Source: Dechloromonas hankyongensis (lineage in GTDB: Bacteria > Pseudomonadota > Gammaproteobacteria > Burkholderiales > Rhodocyclaceae). Taken from it: a stretch of DNA of 64,000 bases. The stretch lies in NCBI RefSeq assembly GCF_022012295.1, contig NZ_JAKLTN010000002.1, positions 992,001 through 1,056,000 on the forward strand, read 5' to 3'. The notes under the pieces were generated by a model, which saw only the letters and a program-made list of their open reading frames with translations, ran no database searches and was not told the origin of the DNA. How positions within the stretch are numbered: position 1 is the stretch's first letter; each line of letters starts with the position of its first letter. A program made the translations under genes and the position numbers. Of this stretch, positions 49,374 through 56,949 are shown piece by piece.

Positions 49374-50030
49374 ATGCGTATCCTGCTCGTCGAAGATGAT
49401 CCCGAACTGGGCGACGGCCTGACCGTCGGCCTGCGCCAGGCCGGCTTCGCAGTCGATTGGCTGCGCGACGGCCACGCTGCCGACCTGGCCCTGCAAAGCG
49501 AGAATTTCGACTTCGTCGTGCTCGATCTCGGGCTACCCCGGCTGTCCGGCATGGAAGTGCTGCACCGCGCGCGCAGCCGCGGCTTGGACATGCCCATCCT
49601 CATCCTGACCGCGCGCGATGCCACCGGCGACAAGGTGTCCGGCCTCGACGCCGGGGCCGATGACTACCTGGTCAAGCCCATCGATCTCGACGAACTGACC
49701 GCCCGCATCCGCGCCCTGACCCGGCGTTCGGCCGGCCGTGCGGCACCGTTGCTGGTGCACGGCGAGCTGGCCGTCGATCCGGCCGCCCACCGCGTCACGC
49801 TGGGCGGCCAGGAGGTCGAACTGTCCAGCCGCGAATTCTCGCTGCTCCACCTGCTGCTCGAGAACGCCGGCCGCGTGCTGACCCGCACCCAGCTCGAACA
49901 ATCGCTGTACGGCTGGCGCGACGAGCCGGACAGCAATGCCCTAGAGGTGCATATCCACCACCTGCGCAAGAAACTGGGCAGCGAACTGATCCGCACCCTG
50001 CGCGGCGTCGGCTACACCATCCCGAAATGA
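49374..50030 (+). CDS. OmpR-family response regulator, QseB/PmrA-like
   Basis: The 218-residue regulator has a receiver domain with phospho-acceptor Asp51 (VVLDLGLPR), acidic pocket EDD near residue 7 and Lys101 (YLVKPIDLDEL). A winged-helix DNA-binding domain (about 125-218) ends in NALEVHIHHLRKKLGSELIRTLRGVGYTI. That wording is closest to QseB/PmrA/TctD. It probably binds the TTAAG direct repeats at 42021 and 47797. It overlaps the kinase gene by ATGA, and both belong to the cytochrome operon. Confidence 0.93.
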   Translation: MRILLVEDDPELGDGLTVGLRQAGFAVDWLRDGHAADLALQSENFDFVVLDLGLPRLSGMEVLHRARSRGLDMPILILTARDATGDKVSGLDAGADDYLVKPIDLDELTARIRALTRRSAGRAAPLLVHGELAVDPAAHRVTLGGQEVELSSREFSLLHLLLENAGRVLTRTQLEQSLYGWRDEPDSNALEVHIHHLRKKLGSELIRTLRGVGYTIPK

Positions 50031-51376
50031 CCACCGTCTGGTTCTCGCTGCGCCGGCGACTGCTTGGGCTGCTGCTCGGCGGCGTCGCAGCGGCCTGGCT
50101 GGTGACCATGATCTTCAGCTACATCGACGCCCATCATGAAGTCGATGAACTGTTCGACGCCCAGATCGCCCAGGCAGCGCAGACCCTGCTCGCGCTGGCC
50201 GGCCACGACGGCGGCGAAGGCATCGAGGATCTCGGTGCGGCCGGCCACAAGTATCAGCGCCGCCTGCGTTTCCAGATTTGGCAGGCCGACGGCAAGCTGC
50301 TGATGCGCTCCAACAATGCCCCGGAAACGCCGCTCACAACGGCGGCCGGTTTTTCGGAAACGCAAGGCGAAGACGGCCACTGGCGGCATTTCAGCCAGTG
50401 GAACGAGGAACGCAGCCTGCAGGTCCAGGTCAGCGAGAACCACCATATCCGCGACGAACTGATCGGCCACATCGCCTGGCGCCTGCTCGTCCCTGCCCTC
50501 TTCGGCTTGCCGCTGATCGGCTTGTGGGTCTGGCTCGCCACCCGCCACGGCCTGTCCTCGCTGGACGGCATGGCGCACCAGATCTCCAGCCGCGACCCGC
50601 AGCAGTTGCAGGCCATACGCCCGGCCGCCGCGCCGGCTGAAATCCGTCCGCTGATCGAGGCCCTGAATGGCCTCTTCCTGCGCGTCGAACAGACGCTCGA
50701 AGCCGAGCGCCGGTTCACCGCCGACGCCGCCCACGAATTGCGCACCCCACTCGCCGCCCTGCAGGCCCAGTTGCAGGTAGCGCAACGGGCGCGCGACGCC
50801 GGCGAGCATGACCGCTCGCTGCAGCAGTTGCAGAGCGGACTCACCCGGGCCGCCCGCCTGGTCGACCAGATGCTGCTGCTCGCCCGCCTCGACCCCGAGT
50901 CGGGCCTGCCCGACCCGCAGGAGGTGGACCTTGCCGCGCTCGCCGAGTCGGTGTGCGCCGACCTCGGACCGCAGATCCTGGCCCGCAACATCGATTTCGA
51001 TCTCGAAGCGGTCGCCGGGGCGAAACTCATCGGCCAGGCCGAATGGCTGCGCGTGCTGATCCGCAATCTGGTGGACAACGCCGTGCGCTACACGCCGGAA
51101 GGCGGCCAGGTCGTGGTCCGCATCGAACGCCACGACAATGGCCTCAAGTTGTCGGTCAGCGACAGCGGCCCCGGCATTCCGCCGGAAGAGCGCCACGCTG
51201 TCCTGCAGCGTTTCCATAGACTGGACCAGGGAGGGCAGCCCGGCAGCGGCCTGGGACTCGCCATCGTTGCGCGAATTGCGGAACTTCATGGCGCCCGGTT
51301 GTGTCTAGACACATCGCCTATGACCAAAGGCCTAGATATCGGAGTACAATTTCCCGCGCAACACAGCACACCATGA
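50027..51376 (+). CDS. Two-component sensor histidine kinase, QseC-like
   Basis: The 449-residue kinase has two membrane helices (about 9-30 and 152-172) flanking a periplasmic domain of roughly 120 residues with IWQADGKLLMRSNNAPETPL. Then come a HAMP-like linker, a HisKA domain with His236 in FTADAAHELRTPLAALQAQL and an HATPase_c domain (NLVDNAVRY, VSDSGPGIP, GSGLGLAIV). The sensor domain has no Met- or His-rich cluster characteristic of CusS, so the signal (metal, redox or a gas) is unresolved. Partner of the regulator at 49374. Confidence 0.92.
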   Translation: MTTVWFSLRRRLLGLLLGGVAAAWLVTMIFSYIDAHHEVDELFDAQIAQAAQTLLALAGHDGGEGIEDLGAAGHKYQRRLRFQIWQADGKLLMRSNNAPETPLTTAAGFSETQGEDGHWRHFSQWNEERSLQVQVSENHHIRDELIGHIAWRLLVPALFGLPLIGLWVWLATRHGLSSLDGMAHQISSRDPQQLQAIRPAAAPAEIRPLIEALNGLFLRVEQTLEAERRFTADAAHELRTPLAALQAQLQVAQRARDAGEHDRSLQQLQSGLTRAARLVDQMLLLARLDPESGLPDPQEVDLAALAESVCADLGPQILARNIDFDLEAVAGAKLIGQAEWLRVLIRNLVDNAVRYTPEGGQVVVRIERHDNGLKLSVSDSGPGIPPEERHAVLQRFHRLDQGGQPGSGLGLAIVARIAELHGARLCLDTSPMTKGLDIGVQFPAQHSTP

Positions 51377-51445
51377 CTTTGGCATCAACCTGAGCAGTCG
51401 CTGGTTTCAGGCCAAGCCGGATACAAGGATCGACGTCACATCATC

Positions 51446-52414
51446 ATGAACATGACTGAAACACTGGCTCCGCCCCCCAAGGCGACGGACGACCTGCCGG
51501 AAGGTACGCGTCGGATCATCGAAGGTCAGGAAAGGGTGCTGTACGACGGCTACTGGATCAAGACCTATCCGGTGCCGGCCGATACGCTGGAAGCCAAGAA
51601 GAAGCTGATCGAGGCGCTGACCCGCCGCCTGTTCAACCACACCGAGCACGGCCTGAATATTCCAGGCACCCGCCTCAACGAAGCGCGCGCCAGCTACGAA
51701 AACGAAACCGATACTGCCCGCAAACGGGTCAAGGGCGCCATGCTGGCCGGCGCGCTGTTCAACCGGGCGGCCGACATTTTTCGCAAGCTGGTCGAACTGC
51801 AGGCCTGCGGCATCGAAATCCTGAGCACCAACCCGCTGATGCGCGAATGCGGCAAATGCCTGCTCGACGCCATGGAACTGGGCCGGTGCGTGCTGCACCG
51901 CAGTGGCGAGGAAGGCATCGACGAACTGTGGGGCGAACCCTTCCGCGCCTTCTCGATCCCGCTCGAGGACTTCTACGAAAGCCGCTACATCAAGATCGGC
52001 CGCGTCCTGCGCGACATCGACCGGATTTCGCAGGTCATCATCGACACCTTCAGCGCCATCCCGGCCTTTGCCAATATCGAGGCCCCGGTCCTCGATCTGG
52101 CTTCCTCCGCCAAGATCAAGACCGAGACGCTGCGCACCGACGGCGACATCTTCGACGTCTGGGCGCGCATGGTCACCGCCGGCGAACGCTTGACCGACCT
52201 CGCGCTGATCAGCGAAACCGGGCAGAACCCGTCGCCGCTGACCTACAACCTGTCCGACGGCCTGCAACTGATCCGCCAGGGCCGAGACCTGATTTTCTAC
52301 ATTTCCCGTGCCCGCACGGCCATGCCGAAGAGCACCCAGGAATACGCCGAACGCTGTGCGGTCTATCTGGCCACCGGCCGGGCACCGCTGGTGCCGATTA
52401 CGCTGCCGGTGTGA
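51446..52414 (+). CDS. Conserved-looking hypothetical protein, 322 residues
   Basis: No signal peptide or membrane segment is visible. The sequence is mixed alpha/beta with motifs I cannot place: EGQERVLYDGYWIKTYPVPADTLEAKKKLIEALTRRLFNHTEHGLNIPG, a helical region LFNRAADIFRKLVELQACGIEILSTNPLMRECGKCLLDAMELGRCV containing four Cys, and SRARTAMPKSTQEYAERCAVYLATGRAPLVPI near the end. It follows the histidine kinase by 69 bp on the same strand and may be cotranscribed, but it also has its own space for a promoter. Function unknown. Confidence 0.6.
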   Translation: MNMTETLAPPPKATDDLPEGTRRIIEGQERVLYDGYWIKTYPVPADTLEAKKKLIEALTRRLFNHTEHGLNIPGTRLNEARASYENETDTARKRVKGAMLAGALFNRAADIFRKLVELQACGIEILSTNPLMRECGKCLLDAMELGRCVLHRSGEEGIDELWGEPFRAFSIPLEDFYESRYIKIGRVLRDIDRISQVIIDTFSAIPAFANIEAPVLDLASSAKIKTETLRTDGDIFDVWARMVTAGERLTDLALISETGQNPSPLTYNLSDGLQLIRQGRDLIFYISRARTAMPKSTQEYAERCAVYLATGRAPLVPITLPV

Positions 52415-52470
52415 TCGGCATTCAGAAAATCTGAAGATAGCGATTGTGGATGTCATCAATCCACAAATAA

Positions 52471-52494
52471 AAAACGGGGCCTAGGCCCCGTTTT
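52471..52494. terminator. Bidirectional Rho-independent terminator
   Basis: AAAACGGGGC-CTAG-GCCCCGTTTT, a perfect palindrome with A/T flanks between the convergent gene at 51446 and the PEP-CTERM gene. Confidence 0.88.
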
Positions 52495-52513
52495 CACATC
52501 CGGAAAGCCGCGA

Positions 52514-53515
52514 TCAGGCTTTGTTCTTCCCGCGGCTGGCTATACCCAAACCAAGAATTGCCGCACCCAGCAGGACCAGCGAAGCAGGCTCTGGAACCTG
52601 GTTGGTCGGAGTAACCGCATTGGTCAATGCCAGTTCCTCGCCACCGCTATCGATGTCGGCCATGGCCATGTAGAAGTAGAGCGTATCCGTATCCTGATAG
52701 TCATACAGGTTGAAGTTCATCGCGTAAGTGAAGAAATCCGGCTTGCCGCTACCGACATCGTTGTCGACGTCAACCGTACAGATATTGCCGGGAAACGCTG
52801 CGCACACCACCGGATCAAACCATGATACTGGTTGGGTGCGCAGTGCATGAACCAGAGAATTGGGATCATAGGAATGGTTGGCGATATTATCGAACGCGAA
52901 AGTGGCGCCATTCAGGGCAACGCCATTACGCCGTACCTGCATGAAGCCATTCAAATCCAATCCCGGCGCCAATTCGTTCAGGTCGAAGGTAAAAACCGGC
53001 GACGTCACGCCGGCGCCCAAGAATGCCTTCAACTGGGCGATGGTCACACTCGCTCCCACCGGCCATTGCCCTGCGTATTGACCGTCGTTTTTCGGCGTCA
53101 GATCGGCATCGGGTGCAGACTTGTTGTCATTGGTGCCGATAGTCGGGTCAGGAAAAGTCCCGTTATTGGAATTGTTAAAGCTGAATATCTTGACGATCTG
53201 GCCAGAACCGAAGGACGGCAAGCTGCCCCACTCAGACAAACTGGTGTACACCGGATTGTTGTTTGCATCCTTGATACCGGCATACATGGCCAGATTGTTG
53301 GCTGAATAGGAAATGAAATCGTCGTGTACGCTACCGACATACAAACGCCCCCCGGTCTCCGGAGAGGTGTAGCACATCAGATTCTCGAACGGCGGGGCAT
53401 AGCCGCATGAAGTCACACCTGGCAGGGTAAGGGCGAAGGCGCTACTTGCCGACACTGCGGCAACCACGCCGAGCACGCTGCGTACGGCTCTGGAGTTAGT
53501 AAAAGCTGATTTCAT
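52514..53515 (-). CDS. PEP-CTERM sorted surface protein
   Basis: The 333-residue protein has an N-terminal signal peptide (MKSAFTNSRAVRSVLGVVAAVSASSAFA). Next comes a secreted domain of about 275 residues rich in Asn, Asp, Gly, Tyr and Phe, and then a classical sorting signal at 307-333: VPEPASLVLLGAAILGLGIASRGKNKA. That motif is recognised by exosortase, usually for delivery to the surface or exopolysaccharide. Several Cys could form disulfides. A GG-N10-GC sigma-54-type promoter lies 40 bp upstream, as known for PEP-CTERM genes regulated by PrsK/PrsR. No exosortase gene lies in the window. Base composition is lower in GC than that of neighbours. Confidence 0.92.
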   Translation of the reverse strand: MKSAFTNSRAVRSVLGVVAAVSASSAFALTLPGVTSCGYAPPFENLMCYTSPETGGRLYVGSVHDDFISYSANNLAMYAGIKDANNNPVYTSLSEWGSLPSFGSGQIVKIFSFNNSNNGTFPDPTIGTNDNKSAPDADLTPKNDGQYAGQWPVGASVTIAQLKAFLGAGVTSPVFTFDLNELAPGLDLNGFMQVRRNGVALNGATFAFDNIANHSYDPNSLVHALRTQPVSWFDPVVCAAFPGNICTVDVDNDVGSGKPDFFTYAMNFNLYDYQDTDTLYFYMAMADIDSGGEELALTNAVTPTNQVPEPASLVLLGAAILGLGIASRGKNKA

Positions 53516-53554
53516 GATGGACCCCTATTGCTATTGACCTATACCAAGACTGGA

Positions 53555-53569
53555 GCAACATACATGCCA
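53555..53569 (-). promoter_or_regulatory. Sigma-54 (-24/-12) promoter of the PEP-CTERM gene
   Basis: On the minus strand TGGCATG-N4-TTGC reproduces the TGGCACG-N4-TTGCW consensus with one mismatch and exact GG-N10-GC spacing. The start codon lies about 40 bp downstream. Confidence 0.75.
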
Positions 53570-53613
53570 TAAATAAATTTTATTAAAATTTCCCTAACAA
53601 AACATAGCCATAT

Positions 53614-53627
53614 ATGACTATCGTCAT
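53614..53627. promoter_or_regulatory. Palindrome upstream of the sigma-54 promoter
   Basis: ATGAC-N4-GTCAT, about 45 bp upstream of the -24 element; it could be an enhancer site for the activator, but that is conjecture. Confidence 0.3.
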
Positions 53628-53736
53628 AAATATCACGTTGATAATTGGTGTGGTTTTGACATTCTGTAAATATTCCCGACACCTCCGGCAAGCGCTATCT
53701 CGGCTGATTTAGCTAGCTATCCGGCCACGGGAACAC

Positions 53737-54660
53737 TTAAGGGATAAATGGCAGCGCCAGTTCCGCCGTGCGCGGCGCTTGCCCGCAGATGTCGTCGCAC
53801 ATCCGGCGAAACACCTGAACCGACCTGCTCTCGTGCCGCCGGGCATGGCGGACGACATAGAAATGGCGGCGCAGGTCGAATTGCGGGGTCGAAATCTCGA
53901 CCAGGCTGCCGCGCCGGAAAGCCTCGCGCAGTGCCAGGCGCGACAGGCAGCCGATGCCCAGATTCGATTCGACCGCCCGCTTGATGGCTTCGGTATGTTC
54001 CAGTTCCAGGCGCAGGGTGAAGCGCCCCATCTGCGGCGCGACGATCAAGTCGAACTGGCGCCGTGTCCCCGAGCCCGGCTCGCGCAATATCCAGTCCTGA
54101 GCAGCCAGCGCGGCTGAATCGACCGCACCCTGCTGAGCCAGCGCATGCGTCGGCGCGCAGAAAACGACCAGTTCGTCTTCCAGCCACGGTTCGATCAGCA
54201 GGTCCGGATGGCTGGCCTCGCCTTCGATCAGGCCGATATCGCACTCGAAACGCAGCAGCCGTTCGACGATGGTCCGCGTATTCGCCACCTGCAGGCTGAC
54301 CTGGGCTTGCGGGTACTGCCGCATGTATTCGGCGATGGCTAGCGTGCCGAGATAGTTGCCGATGGTCAGCGTCGCCCCCACCGTCAACGGGGCGAGCCGG
54401 CCGCCGTCGAGCAGGGATTCGATCTCGTGCGCCTGGTCGAGCAGTTGCTCGGCCATCGGCAGCAAGCCCCGCCCGGAGGCGTTGAGATGCAGCGATTTGC
54501 CGATGCGGTCGAACAAGGGGCAGTCGAACTGCCGCTCCAGCTCGACCAGCGCATTGCTGGCCGCCGATTGCGACATCGCCAGCCGCTCGGCGGCGCGCGA
54601 CACATTCTGTTCGCGGGCAATCGCCGAGAAAATTTCGATCTGGCGCAGGCTGAATTTCAT
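53737..54660 (-). CDS. LysR-type regulator divergent from the second fpr (FinR-like)
   Basis: The 307-residue protein has the LysR winged helix (MKFSLRQIEIFSAIAREQNVSRAAERLAMSQSAASNALVELERQF) and an effector domain with TVGATLTIGNYLGTLAIAEYMRQYPQAQVSLQVANT. It is transcribed away from the ferredoxin-NADP reductase gene, the same arrangement as Pseudomonas finR-fprA, where the regulator controls the reductase in response to redox stress. The shared intergenic region has a TCAAAT-N9-ATTTGA palindrome. A CysB-like or other role remains possible, as the family is large. Confidence 0.88.
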   Translation of the reverse strand: MKFSLRQIEIFSAIAREQNVSRAAERLAMSQSAASNALVELERQFDCPLFDRIGKSLHLNASGRGLLPMAEQLLDQAHEIESLLDGGRLAPLTVGATLTIGNYLGTLAIAEYMRQYPQAQVSLQVANTRTIVERLLRFECDIGLIEGEASHPDLLIEPWLEDELVVFCAPTHALAQQGAVDSAALAAQDWILREPGSGTRRQFDLIVAPQMGRFTLRLELEHTEAIKRAVESNLGIGCLSRLALREAFRRGSLVEISTPQFDLRRHFYVVRHARRHESRSVQVFRRMCDDICGQAPRTAELALPFIP

Positions 54661-54684
54661 ATCGATTTCATGAATAACAATTAA

Positions 54685-54705
54685 TCAAATTATCCGTTTA
54701 TTTGA
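54685..54705. promoter_or_regulatory. Candidate LysR operator between finR-like and fpr genes
   Basis: TCAAAT-N9-ATTTGA palindrome in an AT-rich 99-bp divergent region; it fits a LysR site by position only. Confidence 0.4.
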
Positions 54706-54759
54706 ATCAAAAAAGTAGTCTAGACTCAACTCGTCACCCTTATTTGGGAAAGCCAAACC

Positions 54760-55536
54760 ATGAGTGCCTTCAATACCGAAACCATCCTCTCGGTCCATCA
54801 CTGGAACGACAATCTGTTCACTTTCCGCACCACGCGCGACCAAGCCCTGCGCTTCGCCAATGGGCAATTCGTGATGATCGGCCTGGAGGTCGAGGGGCGG
54901 CCGCTGATGCGCGCCTACAGCGTGGCCAGTGCCAACTATGAGGACCACCTCGAGTTCTTCAGCATCAAGGTCCAGGACGGCCCGCTGACCTCGCGCCTGC
55001 AGCACCTGAAGCCGGGCGACTCGCTGCTGGTCAGCCGCAAGCCGACCGGCACCCTGGTCCTGCGCGACCTCAAGCCGGGCAAGCGCCTGTTCCTGTTCGC
55101 CACCGGCACCGGCCTCGCCCCGTTCATGAGCCTGATCCACGATCCGGAAACCTACGAGCGCTTCGAGAAGGTGATCCTCATCCACGGCGTGCGGTGGACC
55201 AATGAACTGGCCTACCACGACTACATCGAGGAAGACCTCAAGGACCACGAATACCTCGGCGACGACATCCGCGACAAGCTGATCTACTACCCGACGGTGA
55301 CCCGCGAACCCTTCCGCAACGAGGGGCGGCAGACCGAACTGATCTACTCCGGCAAGCTGTTCGCCGACATCGACCAGCCGCCGCTCGACCCGGCCACCGA
55401 CCGCGCGATGATCTGCGGCAGCCCGGCCATGCTCAAGGAAGTCTCGGCCATGCTCGACGGCTACGGCTTCCAGGTTTCCGGGCATATCGGCGAAGCCGGC
55501 GACTACGTGATCGAACGCGCCTTCGTCGAGCAGTAA
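54760..55536 (+). CDS. fpr: Ferredoxin--NADP reductase, second paralogue
   Basis: The 258-residue flavoprotein is an Fpr of the subclass I bacterial type. Its FAD domain has FRTTRDQALRFANGQFVMIGLEVEGRPLMRAYSVASANYEDHLEFF and its NADP domain has GKRLFLFATGTGLAPFMSLIHDP and RAMICGSPAMLKEVSAMLDGYG, with the C-terminal FVEQ typical of short FPRs. It links the NADPH pool with ferredoxin/flavodoxin. It is divergent from the LysR gene at 53737, which probably activates it. The other paralogue at 39770 has a different N-terminus and context. Confidence 0.95.
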   Translation: MSAFNTETILSVHHWNDNLFTFRTTRDQALRFANGQFVMIGLEVEGRPLMRAYSVASANYEDHLEFFSIKVQDGPLTSRLQHLKPGDSLLVSRKPTGTLVLRDLKPGKRLFLFATGTGLAPFMSLIHDPETYERFEKVILIHGVRWTNELAYHDYIEEDLKDHEYLGDDIRDKLIYYPTVTREPFRNEGRQTELIYSGKLFADIDQPPLDPATDRAMICGSPAMLKEVSAMLDGYGFQVSGHIGEAGDYVIERAFVEQ

Positions 55537-55680
55537 TAGCGCCTGATCCACGCTCCGCCCCCTTGGCTACCCTCCCGGCCTAGGGGGCGAATTTCTGCGC
55601 TAAGCCGCCGGGCGCGACTTGGCGGAATTTTGATCTGGCTCACCGGCCGCCGGTGGCCGGGCAAGTATAATCGCCAGCTT

Positions 55681-56949
55681 ATGAAGCCCGCTGGTTCGAA
55701 GCCCATTCCGCTCCATGACCATCTCGCCCGCGCCGCCGCGCACTGGCCGGAGCGGCCTGCGCTGATCGTCGGCGAACGGACATGGACGTTTGCCGACTTG
55801 GCCAGCGAAACCGCCGATGGCATGCCTGCCGGCACCGGCCCGGTAGCGAGCAGCGACAGCAGCCTCGAACTGGCCCTGGCCGCCTACCGCTGCAGCGCCC
55901 AGCGGCGCCCCTTCTTCCCGCTGCCGCCGGAACGGTTTACCCCTGCGCTGGATGACTGTCCGCCCCATACTGCGCTGATCATCTCGACCAGCGGCAGCGA
56001 AGGCCAGCCGCGCGCCGTGCTGCTCGACGCCGCCCAGCTCGATGCTGCGGCAGCCGCGGCTAACGCCAGCCTCGGCCTGGAGGCCGGCGACGTGTGGCTG
56101 AACTGCCTGCCGCTCTACCATATCGGCGGCCAGAGCATTCTGTGGCGCTGCGCCCGGGCTGCTGCCGGCGTCCTGCTGCACGACGGCTTTGCTGCCGACA
56201 AGGTCGCCCGCGACCTTGTCGCCCGCCCGGTCACCCACATTTCACTGGTCCCGGCCATGCTGGCCCGCCTGCTCGACCTCGGCAGCGCCCCGCCCGCCTC
56301 GCTGCGTGCCGTCCTGATCGGCGGCGCCGCCCTCTCCGCCCCGCTTTACGAACGGGCCACGGCGGCTGGCTGGCCGCTCTACGTCAGCTACGGCATGAGT
56401 GAAACCGCCGCCCAGGTCGCCACCTTCGCTCCGGACGATGGCCCGTGGCACGAAGGCCTGGTCGGTCACCCCATGCCCGGCCACGAGGTCCGCATCGGCG
56501 ACGACGGACGCATCCAGATTCGCGGGCCGCAAGTGATGGCCGGCTATCTCGACGCTAGCGGCATCGACGCCGACGGCCGGCTGACCACCGGCGACCTCGG
56601 CTGCCTCGACGCCGGCGGTCGCCTGACCGTGCTCGGCCGCGCCGACGACATGCTGATCAGCGGTGGCCGCAACGTCCATCCGCAGGAAATCGAATCCTGC
56701 CTGGCCGGCTGTCCCGGCGTTGTCGACGTCGCCGTCACCGGCCTGCCCGACCCGGTATGGGGCGACCTCGTCGTCGCCCTTATCGTCGGCGCCATCGACA
56801 ACGACTCCTTGCTCGCCCACGCCCGCCGGCACCTGCCCGCCGCCGCGCTGCCCCGTCGCATCCACCGCCTCGACCGCCTGCCTCGCAACGCTGCCGGCAA
56901 GCTGGAGCGAGCCGCCCTGCGCCACCTGGCGGCTGGAGCGGCAGCGTGA
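55681..56949 (+). CDS. menE: o-Succinylbenzoate--CoA ligase (MenE-like acyl-CoA synthetase)
   Basis: The 422-residue ANL-superfamily enzyme has the AMP-binding P-loop ISTSGSEGQPRAVLL, the motif LVPAMLARLL and A5 block YVSYGMSETAAQVATF, TGDLG in A7 and the C-terminal lid with NAAGKLERAAL that supplies the catalytic Lys. The overall length and its overlap (GTGA) with a MenF homologue support o-succinylbenzoate activation in menaquinone synthesis, though a different acid substrate is possible. ATG 55681 follows a noncoding leader. menB, menC, menD and menH are not in the window. Confidence 0.82.
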   Translation: MKPAGSKPIPLHDHLARAAAHWPERPALIVGERTWTFADLASETADGMPAGTGPVASSDSSLELALAAYRCSAQRRPFFPLPPERFTPALDDCPPHTALIISTSGSEGQPRAVLLDAAQLDAAAAAANASLGLEAGDVWLNCLPLYHIGGQSILWRCARAAAGVLLHDGFAADKVARDLVARPVTHISLVPAMLARLLDLGSAPPASLRAVLIGGAALSAPLYERATAAGWPLYVSYGMSETAAQVATFAPDDGPWHEGLVGHPMPGHEVRIGDDGRIQIRGPQVMAGYLDASGIDADGRLTTGDLGCLDAGGRLTVLGRADDMLISGGRNVHPQEIESCLAGCPGVVDVAVTGLPDPVWGDLVVALIVGAIDNDSLLAHARRHLPAAALPRRIHRLDRLPRNAAGKLERAALRHLAAGAAA

